In this document: positions 42,050 to 50,903 of the stretch, in pieces
Numbering within the stretch: the first letter of the stretch is position 1
Layout: every line of letters starts with the position of its first letter
NCBI RefSeq assembly: GCF_900104695.1
Contig: NZ_FNSW01000001.1
Span: forward strand, 1,178,001 to 1,242,000
Source of the DNA: Paenibacillus sp. GP183
GTDB lineage: Bacteria; Bacillota; Bacilli; Paenibacillales; NBRC-103111
DNA: 64,000 nt
Reading direction: 5' to 3'
Program-made: the position numbers and the translations under genes
Notes under the pieces: generated by a model
Seen by the model: the letters and a program-made list of their open reading frames with translations, nothing else
Databases searched by the model: none
Told to the model about the DNA's origin: nothing

Positions 42050-43387
42050 TTAGTAAAGAGTCAAATATTGATCACGTTCCCATGCATGAACCTGGGTGCG
42101 GTACATATCCCACTCTATTTCTTTAAGCTCGTAAAAATGGGCAAGCGCATGTTCGCCCAAAGCATCGCAAATCACATCGTTGCGAATCAGCTCATCCAAC
42201 GCATTTTTCAAATTAACCGGCAAGCTTGGAATGCCTTGATCTTCTCTTTCCTCTTCGGACATCACGTAGATGTTGCGGTCGGTTGGAGGCGGAAGCTGCA
42301 TTTTGTTCTTGATGCCATCGAGGCCTGCAGCAAGCATTACAGCAAGAGCAAGGTATGGATTCGCAGCCGGATCAGGGTTACGAACTTCAATGCGGGTGCT
42401 TAATCCGCGGGAAGCCGGAATACGAACCATCGGACTGCGATTGCTGGCAGACCATGCTACATAGCAAGGCGCTTCGTAACCAGGCACAAGGCGCTTATAG
42501 GAATTAACGGTAGGATTTGTAATAGCTGCATAAGAGCGCGCATGTCTAAGAACACCTGCCATATATTGTCTGGCAACAGCACTTAAGCCCAGTTTGTCAT
42601 TTTCATCGTAGAAAGCGTTCTCGCTGCCTTTGAACAGAGATTGGTGGCAGTGCATACCGGAACCATTCATCCCAAACAAAGGTTTAGGCATAAACGTTGC
42701 ATGCAGGCCATGCTCTCTGGCAATCGTTTTTACAACAAGCTTGAACGTTTGAATTTGATCTGCCGCTTTAATCGCATCTGCATATTTAAAATCAATCTCA
42801 TGTTGTCCGGGAGCTACCTCGTGATGGGAGGCTTCAATTTCAAAGCCCATTTCCTCGAGGGTCAAAACAATTTCACGGCGGCAGTTTTCGCCAAGATCCA
42901 TGGGAGCCAGATCAAAGTATCCGCCCTGATCGTTAAGCTCCGTAGTTGGGTTGCCCTTCTCATCGGTTTTGAACAGGAAAAATTCCGGCTCGGGCCCGAC
43001 ATTCATGGCCGTAAAACCCATGGTTTCTGCTTCCTTCAATGTTTTTTTCAGGATAGCGCGCGGGTCTCCGGCAAATGGAGTGCCATCCGGCATATAAATA
43101 TCACAGATCAAGCGAGCCACTTTACTTTCTGTAACCCAAGGGAAAATAACCCAAGTGCTTAAATCCGGATAAAGATACATATCGGACTCTTCAATCCGCA
43201 CATAGCCTTCAATGGAGGAACCGTCAAACATCATTTTGTTTTCAAGCGCCTTCTCTAATTGGCTTACTGGAATTTCCACATTCTTGATGGACCCCATCAA
43301 ATCCGTAAACTGCAAACGAATAAATCTTACATTCTCATCCTTGGAAATCCTGATAATGTCCTCTTTTGTGAAGTTTCTGTCGGTCAC
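42050..43387 (-). CDS. glnA: Glutamine synthetase type I
   Basis: 445 residues, the length of the feedback-inhibited GSI-alpha of Bacilli. [11 protein letters not shown] near residue 60, the ATP-binding [16 protein letters not shown], and the [13 protein letters not shown] block are present. Makes glutamine from glutamate and ammonia, and in Bacilli the feedback-inhibited form signals to GlnR and TnrA. GTG start behind GAGAGGAG. It lies downstream of glnR in one transcript. Confidence 0.95.
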   Translation of the reverse strand: MTDRNFTKEDIIRISKDENVRFIRLQFTDLMGSIKNVEIPVSQLEKALENKMMFDGSSIEGYVRIEESDMYLYPDLSTWVIFPWVTESKVARLICDIYMPDGTPFAGDPRAILKKTLKEAETMGFTAMNVGPEPEFFLFKTDEKGNPTTELNDQGGYFDLAPMDLGENCRREIVLTLEEMGFEIEASHHEVAPGQHEIDFKYADAIKAADQIQTFKLVVKTIAREHGLHATFMPKPLFGMNGSGMHCHQSLFKGSENAFYDENDKLGLSAVARQYMAGVLRHARSYAAITNPTVNSYKRLVPGYEAPCYVAWSASNRSPMVRIPASRGLSTRIEVRNPDPAANPYLALAVMLAAGLDGIKNKMQLPPPTDRNIYVMSEEEREDQGIPSLPVNLKNALDELIRNDVICDALGEHALAHFYELKEIEWDMYRTQVHAWERDQYLTLY

Positions 43388-43420
43388 GCAGTCATTCTCC
43401 TCTCTAATGAAAAGCCTGTT

Positions 43421-43834
43421 TTAGTGAAAAAATCGGGAAAGCTCTCCTTGAATGAGCGATACCTGACCAGGACGCTTGCCTCCACCGATCAGCTGCTGCT
43501 TAAGCATTTTGTGCAGCTGAGAATCGGACAGCTCCTTGCGCTTCACCTCGGTATGCTCATTAAGAATGGTAGCGTCTTCCGAATCCTTGGAAACGGGCAG
43601 AAGCACCTGCTTGATCCCTGCAATGTTGACACCTTTTTCAATCAAATCTCGAATTTCCATCAGCCGCTCCACGTCGTTGAACGAATAAAGACGCTGGTTT
43701 CCAGAGGTTCGGGCCGGTATGACAAGCTCATGCTGTTCATAATAACGAATTTGTCTTGCAGTTAAATCGGTCAGCTTCATGACGATTCCTATCGGGAATA
43801 ACGCCATATTTCTACGTATCTCTTCACTCATCAT
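43421..43834 (-). CDS. glnR: GlnR, MerR-family nitrogen repressor
   Basis: 137 residues: MerR-type helix-turn-helix (LTDLTARQIRYYEQHELV, QRLYSFNDVERL), a dimerisation helix, and a short C-terminal tail which in B. subtilis senses feedback-inhibited glutamine synthetase. Promoter directly upstream has GlnR-type sites. AGGAGTG ribosome site. It heads the glnRA operon. Confidence 0.92.
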   Translation of the reverse strand: MMSEEIRRNMALFPIGIVMKLTDLTARQIRYYEQHELVIPARTSGNQRLYSFNDVERLMEIRDLIEKGVNIAGIKQVLLPVSKDSEDATILNEHTEVKRKELSDSQLHKMLKQQLIGGGKRPGQVSLIQGELSRFFH

Positions 43835-43866
43835 TTATCACTCCTGTGCAGGTTCTACCTAACCCT

Positions 43867-43916
43867 ATTGTAACGCTGTAACAAATAGGTGTCAAGGAGT
43901 GTCAGGTTTGTTTACA
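43867..43916 (-). promoter_or_regulatory. glnRA promoter flanked by GlnR sites
   Basis: -35 TTGACA (43890-43895), 17-base spacer, -10 TACAAT (43867-43872), near consensus. TGTCA-N7-TTACA (43900-43916) exactly fits TGTNA-N7-TNACA just upstream of the -35. A shortened palindrome TGTAACGCTGTAACA (43869-43883) covers the -10. Confidence 0.85.
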
Positions 43917-43932
43917 GTTTCAATAAATTCCA

Positions 43933-45183
43933 TCACAAAAGATTCTTCTGCTGCATATGCTCGAGCACCGTCAGGATACCAAGCTTGCAATGCGAGTATG
44001 TAAGCCCGCCCTGCATATAAGCAATGTAGGGCTCGCGGATCGGCGCATCGGCGGACAATTCCAGGCTGCCGCCCTGGATGAAGGTCCCCGCAGCCATAAT
44101 GACCGGATGCTCGTATCCGGGCATGTCCCAGGGCTCGGGCACGACATGGGCATCCACGGCGGAAGCCTTCTGGATGCCTTGCACAAAAGTGATCAGGTGC
44201 TCCGCGGAGGTGAAGCGGATCGCCTGGATCAAATCCGTGCGCTGCTCCTCCCAGCGCGGATGGGTTTCAAACCCGAGCTCGGCGAACACCGCGGCGGCGA
44301 GCGTCGAGCCCTTGATCGCTTGGCCCACGAGGTGCGGGGCAAGGAAAAGCCCTTGATACATGGCTCGCGTCGCGCCGAGCATGGCCCCGACCTCGCCACC
44401 AATCCCGGGGGCGGTCAAGCGGAAGGCGGCGAGCTCCACGAGGTCGCGCCGCCCGGCAATGTAACCCCCGGACGGGGCGATGCCGCCGCCGGGGTTCTTG
44501 ATCAGCGAGCCGGCCATCAGGTCGACGCCGGCTTCCGTCGGCTCCGCCGTTTCGGTGAACTCCCCGTAGCAGTTATCGACGAAGACGATAACCTGCGGGC
44601 TGAGTTCCTTAACGAAACGCACCATCTCTGCGATCTGGGCGACAGTAAAAGACGGCCGCCAGTCGTACCCGCGGGAGCGCTGAATGCCGATCACCTTGGT
44701 GTTCGGCTGAATGGCTGCAGCGATCCCCCGCCAGTCAGGCGTGCCGTCGGCAAGCAGCTCGACCTCGCCGTACTGGATGCCGAAGTCCTGGAGCGAACCG
44801 GTACCGTCGCCGGGTTTGCCTATGAGCTTATGCAAAGTGTCATAAGGTTTACCTGTGATGTAAAGCAAGTGTTCGCCCGGCCTGAGCACACCGAACAAAG
44901 CGGTCCCGATCGTGTGCGTGCCGGATACAAAATGCGGCCGAACCAACGCGGCTTCAGCGCCTAATGCATCCGCAAAAACAAGATCAAGCACTTCCCTCCC
45001 CCGGTCGTTATAGCCGTAACCGGTAGAACCCGCAAAATGATAGTCACTGACCTGATGCTTCTGGAAAGCGCGAATTACCTTCCATTGGTTCGTATCAATG
45101 GTACTTTCAATTCGCTTAAAGGCGCTCTGAATCTTTTCTTCCGCTTGCTCGATGAGTTGTGTGATTTTTTCCCCGTTGTGCAT
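43933..45183 (-). CDS. ynbB: YnbB-like PLP enzyme (methionine gamma-lyase family)
   Basis: 416 residues, fold-type I PLP enzyme of the 'aluminium resistance' family: YHFAGSTGYGYNDRGRE, RPHFVSGTHTIGTAL, VFVDNCYGEFTE, and the PLP-lysine segment AGSLIKNPGGGIAPSGGYIAG. Catalytic role not established in the family. The gene follows hflX with a 3-base gap and precedes glnR, the B. subtilis order. Its middle and 3' part (44.0-44.7 kb) are much more GC-rich than its neighbours. Confidence 0.85.
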   Translation of the reverse strand: MHNGEKITQLIEQAEEKIQSAFKRIESTIDTNQWKVIRAFQKHQVSDYHFAGSTGYGYNDRGREVLDLVFADALGAEAALVRPHFVSGTHTIGTALFGVLRPGEHLLYITGKPYDTLHKLIGKPGDGTGSLQDFGIQYGEVELLADGTPDWRGIAAAIQPNTKVIGIQRSRGYDWRPSFTVAQIAEMVRFVKELSPQVIVFVDNCYGEFTETAEPTEAGVDLMAGSLIKNPGGGIAPSGGYIAGRRDLVELAAFRLTAPGIGGEVGAMLGATRAMYQGLFLAPHLVGQAIKGSTLAAAVFAELGFETHPRWEEQRTDLIQAIRFTSAEHLITFVQGIQKASAVDAHVVPEPWDMPGYEHPVIMAAGTFIQGGSLELSADAPIREPYIAYMQGGLTYSHCKLGILTVLEHMQQKNLL

Positions 45184-45186
45184 GAT

Positions 45187-46515
45187 TCAATAGCTCTCTT
45201 CCTGATCTTCTTCACGTTTGGGCATAGGCGGATCCAAATCGTACGCTGCGAGCAGGTACCCCATTTTTAAATAATCGTCCTTATTGATCCGCACCTGAAA
45301 ACGCATATCCTCACCGTCCACAGCTTGCTCAACAACTTCGCCTATACGATAAATGAGCGAGATCATATCGCCTTTGTCCGCCGGAATCCGAAAGCTTTTG
45401 GTTTCGCCCATCAGCTTGTTTTGAATCGCATGGCGCAGCCGCTCCAAATCCTCTTCCGAGTAGGCTGAGATTTTCAGAAAATCACCCGCTGTCGAAAGCA
45501 TTTCAATCTCCTGTTTGTCGCAGAGATCGATTTTATTGAACACAGTGAGCTGCTCCTTGCCGTGCGCGCCCAGCTCCTGAAGCACTTCCGCAACTACGCG
45601 CATTTGATCGCTGCGCATATCCGTTGAGCTGTCCACCACATGCAAAATCAAATCGGCTTCATTCGCTTCTTCCAAAGTAGCCCGGAAGGAGGCAACCAAA
45701 TCATGCGGCAGATTCTGGATAAAGCCAACCGTATCAGTGATGACGATTTCTTTGCCGCTGGGAAGCATCATCGTTCTCGAGGTCGGATCGAGCGTAGCGA
45801 ACAGCTGATTTTCGATAAAAACATCGGCGTGCGTCAGCTGCTTTAGCAAAGTAGACTTGCCTGCATTCGTGTAGCCAACCAAAGCTACCTGAAAAACACC
45901 GGTCTTCTTCCTGCGCTCACGATGCAGCGTGCGATGCTTGACTACTTCCTCCAGATGCGCCTTCAGCTCTTCGATACGGCCGCGGATATGACGGCGATCG
46001 GTCTCCAGCTTGGATTCCCCCGGGCCTCTGGTCCCGATCCCTCCGCCCAGTCTGGACAAATTTTTGCCCTGCCCCGACAATCTGGGCAGCAAATAGCTGA
46101 GCTGCGCCAGCTCAACCTGAATGATGCCTTCCCGCGTTTTGGCGCGCTGCGCAAATATATCGAGAATCAGTTGGGTGCGGTCGATGATTTTCACATCCAG
46201 GCTGGCTTCCAGATTGCGCACCTGCGCACCGGACAGCTCTTGGTCAAAGATCGCAGTATTGGCACCCAGCTCATCCAGACGCACTTTCAGTTCTTCCACT
46301 TTTCCCTTCCCAATGAACCATTTGCGATCAGCCGATTCTTTATTTTGGGTCATGGTTTCCAATACCTCGACGCCCGCCGTTTCAGCCAGCTTTGCCAGCT
46401 CAAGAAGGGAATATTCAGCCAGATCCTCACGCTTCTTCTCCTTTTGGGTCAACACGCTGACCAGTATGGCTCGATCCAGGATCTCACCTTCAACGTTATG
46501 TGTGTTCAGTTTCAT
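45187..46515 (-). CDS. hflX: HflX GTPase
   Basis: 442 residues. N-terminal glycine-rich domain (GGGIGTRGPGESKLETDRR), then the G domain: G1 GYTNAGKSTLLK, G3 DTVGFIQNLP, G4 NKID. HflX splits stalled 70S ribosomes and rescues them after heat or antibiotic stress. AAAGGAG upstream. First gene of a block with ynbB and then glnRA downstream. Confidence 0.94.
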   Translation of the reverse strand: MKLNTHNVEGEILDRAILVSVLTQKEKKREDLAEYSLLELAKLAETAGVEVLETMTQNKESADRKWFIGKGKVEELKVRLDELGANTAIFDQELSGAQVRNLEASLDVKIIDRTQLILDIFAQRAKTREGIIQVELAQLSYLLPRLSGQGKNLSRLGGGIGTRGPGESKLETDRRHIRGRIEELKAHLEEVVKHRTLHRERRKKTGVFQVALVGYTNAGKSTLLKQLTHADVFIENQLFATLDPTSRTMMLPSGKEIVITDTVGFIQNLPHDLVASFRATLEEANEADLILHVVDSSTDMRSDQMRVVAEVLQELGAHGKEQLTVFNKIDLCDKQEIEMLSTAGDFLKISAYSEEDLERLRHAIQNKLMGETKSFRIPADKGDMISLIYRIGEVVEQAVDGEDMRFQVRINKDDYLKMGYLLAAYDLDPPMPKREEDQEESY

Positions 46516-46633
46516 GGCAGTCTCCTTTACCGGATACCGTCCATCCTCATCCGGTTCATATCTACCATATTTTGAAGCAATTCGCAGGGAAAGTCAATTT
46601 AACGGGATTCCAATCCTCCTCATTTTTACCCAC

Positions 46634-46671
46634 AAAAAAAGCATATCCAACATCAAAATGTCAGATACGCT
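46634..46671 (-). terminator. Terminator after spoVK
   Basis: AGCgTATC/GATAtGCT plus inner ACAT/ATGT, followed on the minus strand by seven Ts. Confidence 0.75.
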
Positions 46672-46682
46672 GGCCGTTCCGT

Positions 46683-47648
46683 TCAGGTCTTCACCTTTAA
46701 CCTTAAATCCTCTGGACGAATAGTCATCAGCTCTTGCTTGGAAGGAGTATTCGTATAATGATTCAGAAGCCTCACCGCCTGATGGCGGATCGATTTTTCC
46801 AACAGATTTCTCACATATCTCGCATTGCTGAATATTTGCCAGCTCTCCGCTTTTTCCTCAGCCAGATGCTGTTTCAGCTTGGTGACCGCTTGCGGCACCA
46901 GCACATATTCACGTTCCTTGGCCATGAGCTCCGAAATTTGAATCAGCTGATCGATGTTGTAATCCTCGAAATCCACTTGTATCGGAAACCTCGAGGGCAA
47001 TCCCGGATTGGTCCCAAGAAACTGCTCCATCTCTTCCGAGTAACCGGCCAGAATCAGAATGAATTCATTTTTCTTGTCCTCCATCCCTTTTACCAGACAG
47101 TCGATAGCTTCCTTTCCAAAATCTTTTTCGCCGCCTCTGGCCAAGCTGTAGGCTTCATCAATAAACAAAATGCCGCCCATTGCTTTTTTCATCAAATCCC
47201 GTGTCTTCAGAGCCGTGTGCCCGATGTATTCACCTACCAGATCCGCTCGCTCTACTTCGATAAAATGCCCTTTGCTCAGCACTCCCATGGCATGAAACAT
47301 ACGCCCCATCAGCCGCGCCACCGTCGTTTTTCCCGTACCTGGATTTCCCTTGAAAATCATATGATACACATGTGAATTACTGAGCAGCCCCGCCTCCGCA
47401 CGAAACTGGCTGACTTGCAGCAGAGCATAAATCTCGTGCACCAGTTCTTTGACGTTATCCAGACCGATCATCTGATTAAGCTCTTTGAAAATATTGGAGA
47501 GCGGTCCATTCTGAGGTGATCTCTTGTTCAGCATTTGATCTTCTATTACCGCTGCCGGCTGGGCTTCCGCATGTCTGAGTACGATATTGATCTGTCTGGA
47601 GGGTACGGTGCTGTTTCTCGGCTCCCTGGCAATCACACGACCACTCAT
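46683..47648 (-). CDS. spoVK: Stage V sporulation protein K (AAA+ ATPase)
   Basis: 321 residues, CbbX/CfxQ-like AAA+ ATPase: Walker A GNPGTGKTTVARLMG, Walker B GILFIDEAYSLARGG, sensor 1 LILAGYSEEM and an arginine-rich RYVRNLLEKSIRHQAVR. In B. subtilis it is required for spore maturation in the mother cell. ATG 47648 is used with GAGGTG upstream. I looked for a SigE-type promoter and found only a partial -35-like GTATATT. Confidence 0.88.
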   Translation of the reverse strand: MSGRVIAREPRNSTVPSRQINIVLRHAEAQPAAVIEDQMLNKRSPQNGPLSNIFKELNQMIGLDNVKELVHEIYALLQVSQFRAEAGLLSNSHVYHMIFKGNPGTGKTTVARLMGRMFHAMGVLSKGHFIEVERADLVGEYIGHTALKTRDLMKKAMGGILFIDEAYSLARGGEKDFGKEAIDCLVKGMEDKKNEFILILAGYSEEMEQFLGTNPGLPSRFPIQVDFEDYNIDQLIQISELMAKEREYVLVPQAVTKLKQHLAEEKAESWQIFSNARYVRNLLEKSIRHQAVRLLNHYTNTPSKQELMTIRPEDLRLKVKT

Positions 47649-47826
47649 GGATATCACCTCATTGTCTAGGTGGTTTCAATATACGCAGGAGCCCAAAATA
47701 AAGTTCCTAGGGATCAGTCCTTCCCTTCATACTTATTAGGCCCGGGGCTTTTTTATGTAGATAAAATAATCCGCGGATCGGAAATGGATACCATTTGAGA
47801 TCCAATGTGAAGCAATAAAATGTAGA

Positions 47827-47855
47827 TTGTATATTTATGCATTTTTTTGTATAAT
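47827..47855 (+). promoter_or_regulatory. SigA promoter of the GNAT gene
   Basis: TTGTAT (47827-47832), 17-base spacer, TATAAT (47850-47855), leader of about 30 bases. Confidence 0.75.
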
Positions 47856-47893
47856 TATAAATATTCATTGAATTAAGGGAAAGGGTGTTTCTC

Positions 47894-48694
47894 TTGGAAA
47901 CTGTGAAGCAAATCGATCTGATTGAACGTTTATCCGTCCAAATTTGGCCCGCGGAGCACATAGAGCCTCTCTGCAATTGGATCTTACGCGCTTCCGGCGG
48001 AATAACCCGAAGAGCTAACAGCGTTTTTACTTGGGGAAATTTTCCCGAGGACTCGGAGTGGCTGAACCAAGTTGAGAGCTTCTATCATAATCGTGGGCTG
48101 CCTGTTTATTATCATGTCAGTGAAGCATCTCCGGACGGATTGGATGCAAAGCTGGAGCAACTTGGCTATCTTAAGGATGCTCCCACGATTGTCATGACAG
48201 CAGAATGTAAGGAAGTATTGGCGTTATCCAAGCTTAAGTGGGAACAAAAAGCGAATGCTGCATTAACGTCAGAATGGTTGACACCAGTTGATGACAAAAG
48301 GTTGGATCCTGCGGCTAAGGAAATATGGGTGAAGCATTTTATGAGTCTGGAGAAGTTTTCTGACGAGAGAGCTGATTTTTATAGGGGTTTGATGGATAGG
48401 ATTAGCCCAATAAAAGGATTCATGCAATTGCGGCTAAATGGGGTGACGGCAGCGGTGGGAACTGCCGTGGTTGAACAAGGCTGGGCCGGGCTGACCAATG
48501 TTGTGGTAGGCGAGCAGTTCCGCGGTCAAGGCATCAGCTACAGGCTTATACAGGAATTAGCCGAGTGGAGCAATCAGCAAGGGGCTTCGAATTTATATTT
48601 GCAAGTCATGGCGGATAATAACAGTGCCATTCGTTCATATACGAATTTAGGTTTCTCCCCGCAGTACGGTTACCATTATCGCTGTAAAGTGTAG
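47894..48694 (+). CDS. GNAT family N-acetyltransferase
   Basis: 266 residues. The N-terminal 130 residues look like a divergent GNAT half (CNWILRASGGITRRANSVFTWG), and the C-terminal half has the acetyl-CoA motif VVVGEQFRGQGISYRLI and DNNSAIRSYTNLGF. Tandem GNAT architecture; substrate unknown. A TTG start at 47894 has AAAGGG 8 bases before it; an earlier GTG lies on the ribosome site itself. Own SigA promoter. Confidence 0.82.
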   Translation: METVKQIDLIERLSVQIWPAEHIEPLCNWILRASGGITRRANSVFTWGNFPEDSEWLNQVESFYHNRGLPVYYHVSEASPDGLDAKLEQLGYLKDAPTIVMTAECKEVLALSKLKWEQKANAALTSEWLTPVDDKRLDPAAKEIWVKHFMSLEKFSDERADFYRGLMDRISPIKGFMQLRLNGVTAAVGTAVVEQGWAGLTNVVVGEQFRGQGISYRLIQELAEWSNQQGASNLYLQVMADNNSAIRSYTNLGFSPQYGYHYRCKV

Positions 48695-48705
48695 CTTGAG
48701 TTCAA

Positions 48706-49455
48706 CTACAGCGAATTCATCAAACCAAGCTGCAGGAGCAGCTTATCAATCTGCCACTTGGTATAGGCCAGCGTTTCTCTTGCTTCGTGATAAGGCATGA
48801 ACAGTACCTGTGAGCCCGTTGTCGCAATCGCTGGCTGCTTGATGCCTACAGTGTGAGCAATATCCAAGGACCGAGCACCATGAAAATTATGTGTCATAAT
48901 GATAGCTGATTTCCAGCCGGATTTATCCATAATATGCTTGCTGTACAGCAAATTTTGATAGGTGCTGGTAGCTTCAGGTTCCAGAACGATGACGGAATTC
49001 GGGATACCTTGTTTTATCAAGTACAGGCGCATCCCTTCCGCTTCGGTAAGCTTCGAACCGTTATGGTCGAGTCCCCCTGTCACGATGATGTGCTTGAACT
49101 TGCCTTCATGATAAAGCTTGAGAGCAAGATCCAAACGCTCTTGCAAGCCGGGACTTGGAATGTCATTGCGAAGAGAGGCTCCAAGAACAATTCCCGTATC
49201 TGCAGAGGCAGGAAGCGGCGAATGGGGAGTGCTCTGCACCTGCCACTGAATATATACAACCCAAATAATCGAGAGGAAAATCAGTAGAAGCAGCCCTCTA
49301 TACATGATGCTCAAGCCGCGTACGGCTGTTCCGCTGCCTTTGCCGCTTCGAGCCGCTTGTTTATTTGTGCCTCTGCTGCTTCGATCAAACCATGCATATC
49401 TGCCTTTTCGGCGTTCCACGGTCCGGCTGTCCCTGCGAGCTTTTGCCAATTTCAC
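48706..49455 (-). CDS. YdcF/SanA-like DUF218 membrane protein
   Basis: 249 residues: a long basic cytosolic tail (about 50 residues, RRDSRTVERRKGRYAWF), one membrane helix (GLLLLIFLSIIWVVYIQW) and an extracellular DUF218 domain with TGIVLGAS, IIVTGGLDHNG, EPEATSTYQNLLYS and MTHNFHGARS. DUF218 proteins are linked to envelope integrity and vancomycin tolerance in E. coli SanA; here the role is inferred. GTG start behind AGGAGAG. Confidence 0.8.
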   Translation of the reverse strand: MKLAKARRDSRTVERRKGRYAWFDRSSRGTNKQAARSGKGSGTAVRGLSIMYRGLLLLIFLSIIWVVYIQWQVQSTPHSPLPASADTGIVLGASLRNDIPSPGLQERLDLALKLYHEGKFKHIIVTGGLDHNGSKLTEAEGMRLYLIKQGIPNSVIVLEPEATSTYQNLLYSKHIMDKSGWKSAIIMTHNFHGARSLDIAHTVGIKQPAIATTGSQVLFMPYHEARETLAYTKWQIDKLLLQLGLMNSL

Positions 49456-49471
49456 GACTGTTCGACTCTCC

Positions 49472-50134
49472 TCATTCTTTTTCCAAAAAGGCGTTCACTT
49501 CTTTAAACAGCTGCGCAGCTTCTTCACCCAAGCAGATGAGGTGATTGGACCTGGGATACCAGGTGAGCTTTCGATAGCCTCCAACCTTCCTATAAATATA
49601 ACGGGCGCTGAGCGGATGAACCACATAATCCTCTTCGCTTTGGATAATTAAAGTAGGAACCGAAACCTTGGACAGCTCCGGCTTGAGATGCCGAACGAGT
49701 CGTGTAAACTGCCATGCCGCGCGAATGGGTGTGGATCTTAGCTTGTTAAAAAAATCCCGATCCCGATATATCCCATCCTGCCGAATGACTTTAAGCAGTC
49801 TGCCTGGACTCACATACACGACAGGTGTATTTATCAAAACCAGCCGCCGAACAGGATAACGCGATGTCAAGTAGGCGGAAAGCAAGCCGCCCATGGAGAA
49901 TCCGACTAAATCAAAGCTCCCGTACTCCGCTGTCATCCGATGAGCTTGCTTCTCGGCAGAATCCACCCATTCGGTCCAATGCCAGGATTCCAGCTCGGCC
50001 ATATTTTCTCCGTGCCAAGGAAGCTTGGGCACGCTGCAGGTTTTCCCTTTCTTTTGCAAATAATCACTGAGCGGCTGGACCTCGAAGGGACCGCCGGTAA
50101 ACCCGTGAAACAAAAGACATGGCGGCTTCTCCAA
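49472..50134 (-). CDS. Alpha/beta hydrolase (carboxylesterase/monoacylglycerol lipase type)
   Basis: 220 residues: oxyanion region LFHGFTGGPFE, nucleophile elbow GFSMGGLLS, an Asp in IIQSEEDYVVHP and a His in SNHLICLGEE complete the triad. Similar in form to Bacillus Est30-type carboxylesterases. Cytosolic. A TTG start has AAGGAGC upstream. Located between the YdcF-like and cyclophilin genes, both envelope-linked. Confidence 0.83.
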   Translation of the reverse strand: MEKPPCLLFHGFTGGPFEVQPLSDYLQKKGKTCSVPKLPWHGENMAELESWHWTEWVDSAEKQAHRMTAEYGSFDLVGFSMGGLLSAYLTSRYPVRRLVLINTPVVYVSPGRLLKVIRQDGIYRDRDFFNKLRSTPIRAAWQFTRLVRHLKPELSKVSVPTLIIQSEEDYVVHPLSARYIYRKVGGYRKLTWYPRSNHLICLGEEAAQLFKEVNAFLEKE

Positions 50135-50169
50135 GTTGCTCAGCTCCTTGCGTGCTTAATGAATCGGCA

Positions 50170-50868
50170 TTACTTTTCTTTGATAGAAATGGATTGGATG
50201 GTTACTTTTTCTGTCGGCATGCTGGGAGAAGTGTCACTGCCGCCCGGATTCATTTTAACGGGAGTATCCGCGATTTTCTGGACATTCTCAATACCTGACG
50301 TCACGATCCCGAAAATGGTGTAGTTCGGACGAGCATTCAGTGAAAATATCGCATCCGGACCTGTGCAAATAAAAAACTGACTGCCGTTGGTGTCAGGTCC
50401 GGAGTTTGCCATCGCGACAGTGCCCTCTTCATACTTGTAAGGTGTATTGAGTTCATCCGCAAAACGATAACCGGGACCACCGCTGCCATTCCCCAGCGGA
50501 TCACCGGTTTGAATCATAAACGATTTAATGATCCGGTGAAATATGACATTGTCATAGAAGCCTTGCTTGGCCAAGAACACAAAGTTATTTACCGTCTTGG
50601 GCGCCTCTTTGGCAAAAAGCTGAATCGTAAATTTGCCTTTGGACGTTGTTATTTCTGCTTCGTAGGACTTCTTGGGGTCGATTATCATATCTGGAGCCTT
50701 ACTCCACTGCTTCGGCTTGGCCGATGCGCTTGGCGCTGTAGACGAAGTCGGAGCTGCAGTTGAGCCTGCGGAAGACTTGCCTGAACCTGAGCTTGCGCAG
50801 GCGGATAGAAGTACAAAACTAACTGTAAATAAAACAAGCACATTCCATCTTGATCTAAAGCTTATCAT
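50170..50868 (-). CDS. Cyclophilin-type peptidyl-prolyl isomerase lipoprotein
   Basis: 232 residues: lipoprotein signal (LVLFTVSFVLLSAC, lipid Cys24), a Ser/Ala-rich linker and a cyclophilin domain with FHRIIKSFMIQTGDPLGNGSGGPGY, VAMANSGPDTNGSQFFIC and FGIVTSG. Anchored outside the membrane it should help fold exported proteins. The active-site Arg (FHR) and Gln are kept. It follows the PBP1A gene. Confidence 0.9.
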   Translation of the reverse strand: MISFRSRWNVLVLFTVSFVLLSACASSGSGKSSAGSTAAPTSSTAPSASAKPKQWSKAPDMIIDPKKSYEAEITTSKGKFTIQLFAKEAPKTVNNFVFLAKQGFYDNVIFHRIIKSFMIQTGDPLGNGSGGPGYRFADELNTPYKYEEGTVAMANSGPDTNGSQFFICTGPDAIFSLNARPNYTIFGIVTSGIENVQKIADTPVKMNPGGSDTSPSMPTEKVTIQSISIKEK

Positions 50869-50903
50869 CTAAAAAGCATCCTCTCATATCTATTCTAATT
50901 GGT

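Noticed and set aside
43957-44964. 335-codon plus-strand frame opposite ynbB
   Set aside because: Same reason: GC-rich antisense shadow, no protein-like composition.
47649-47700. SigE promoter for spoVK
   Set aside because: GTATATT resembles a -35 but no CATACA follows at 14-15 bases.
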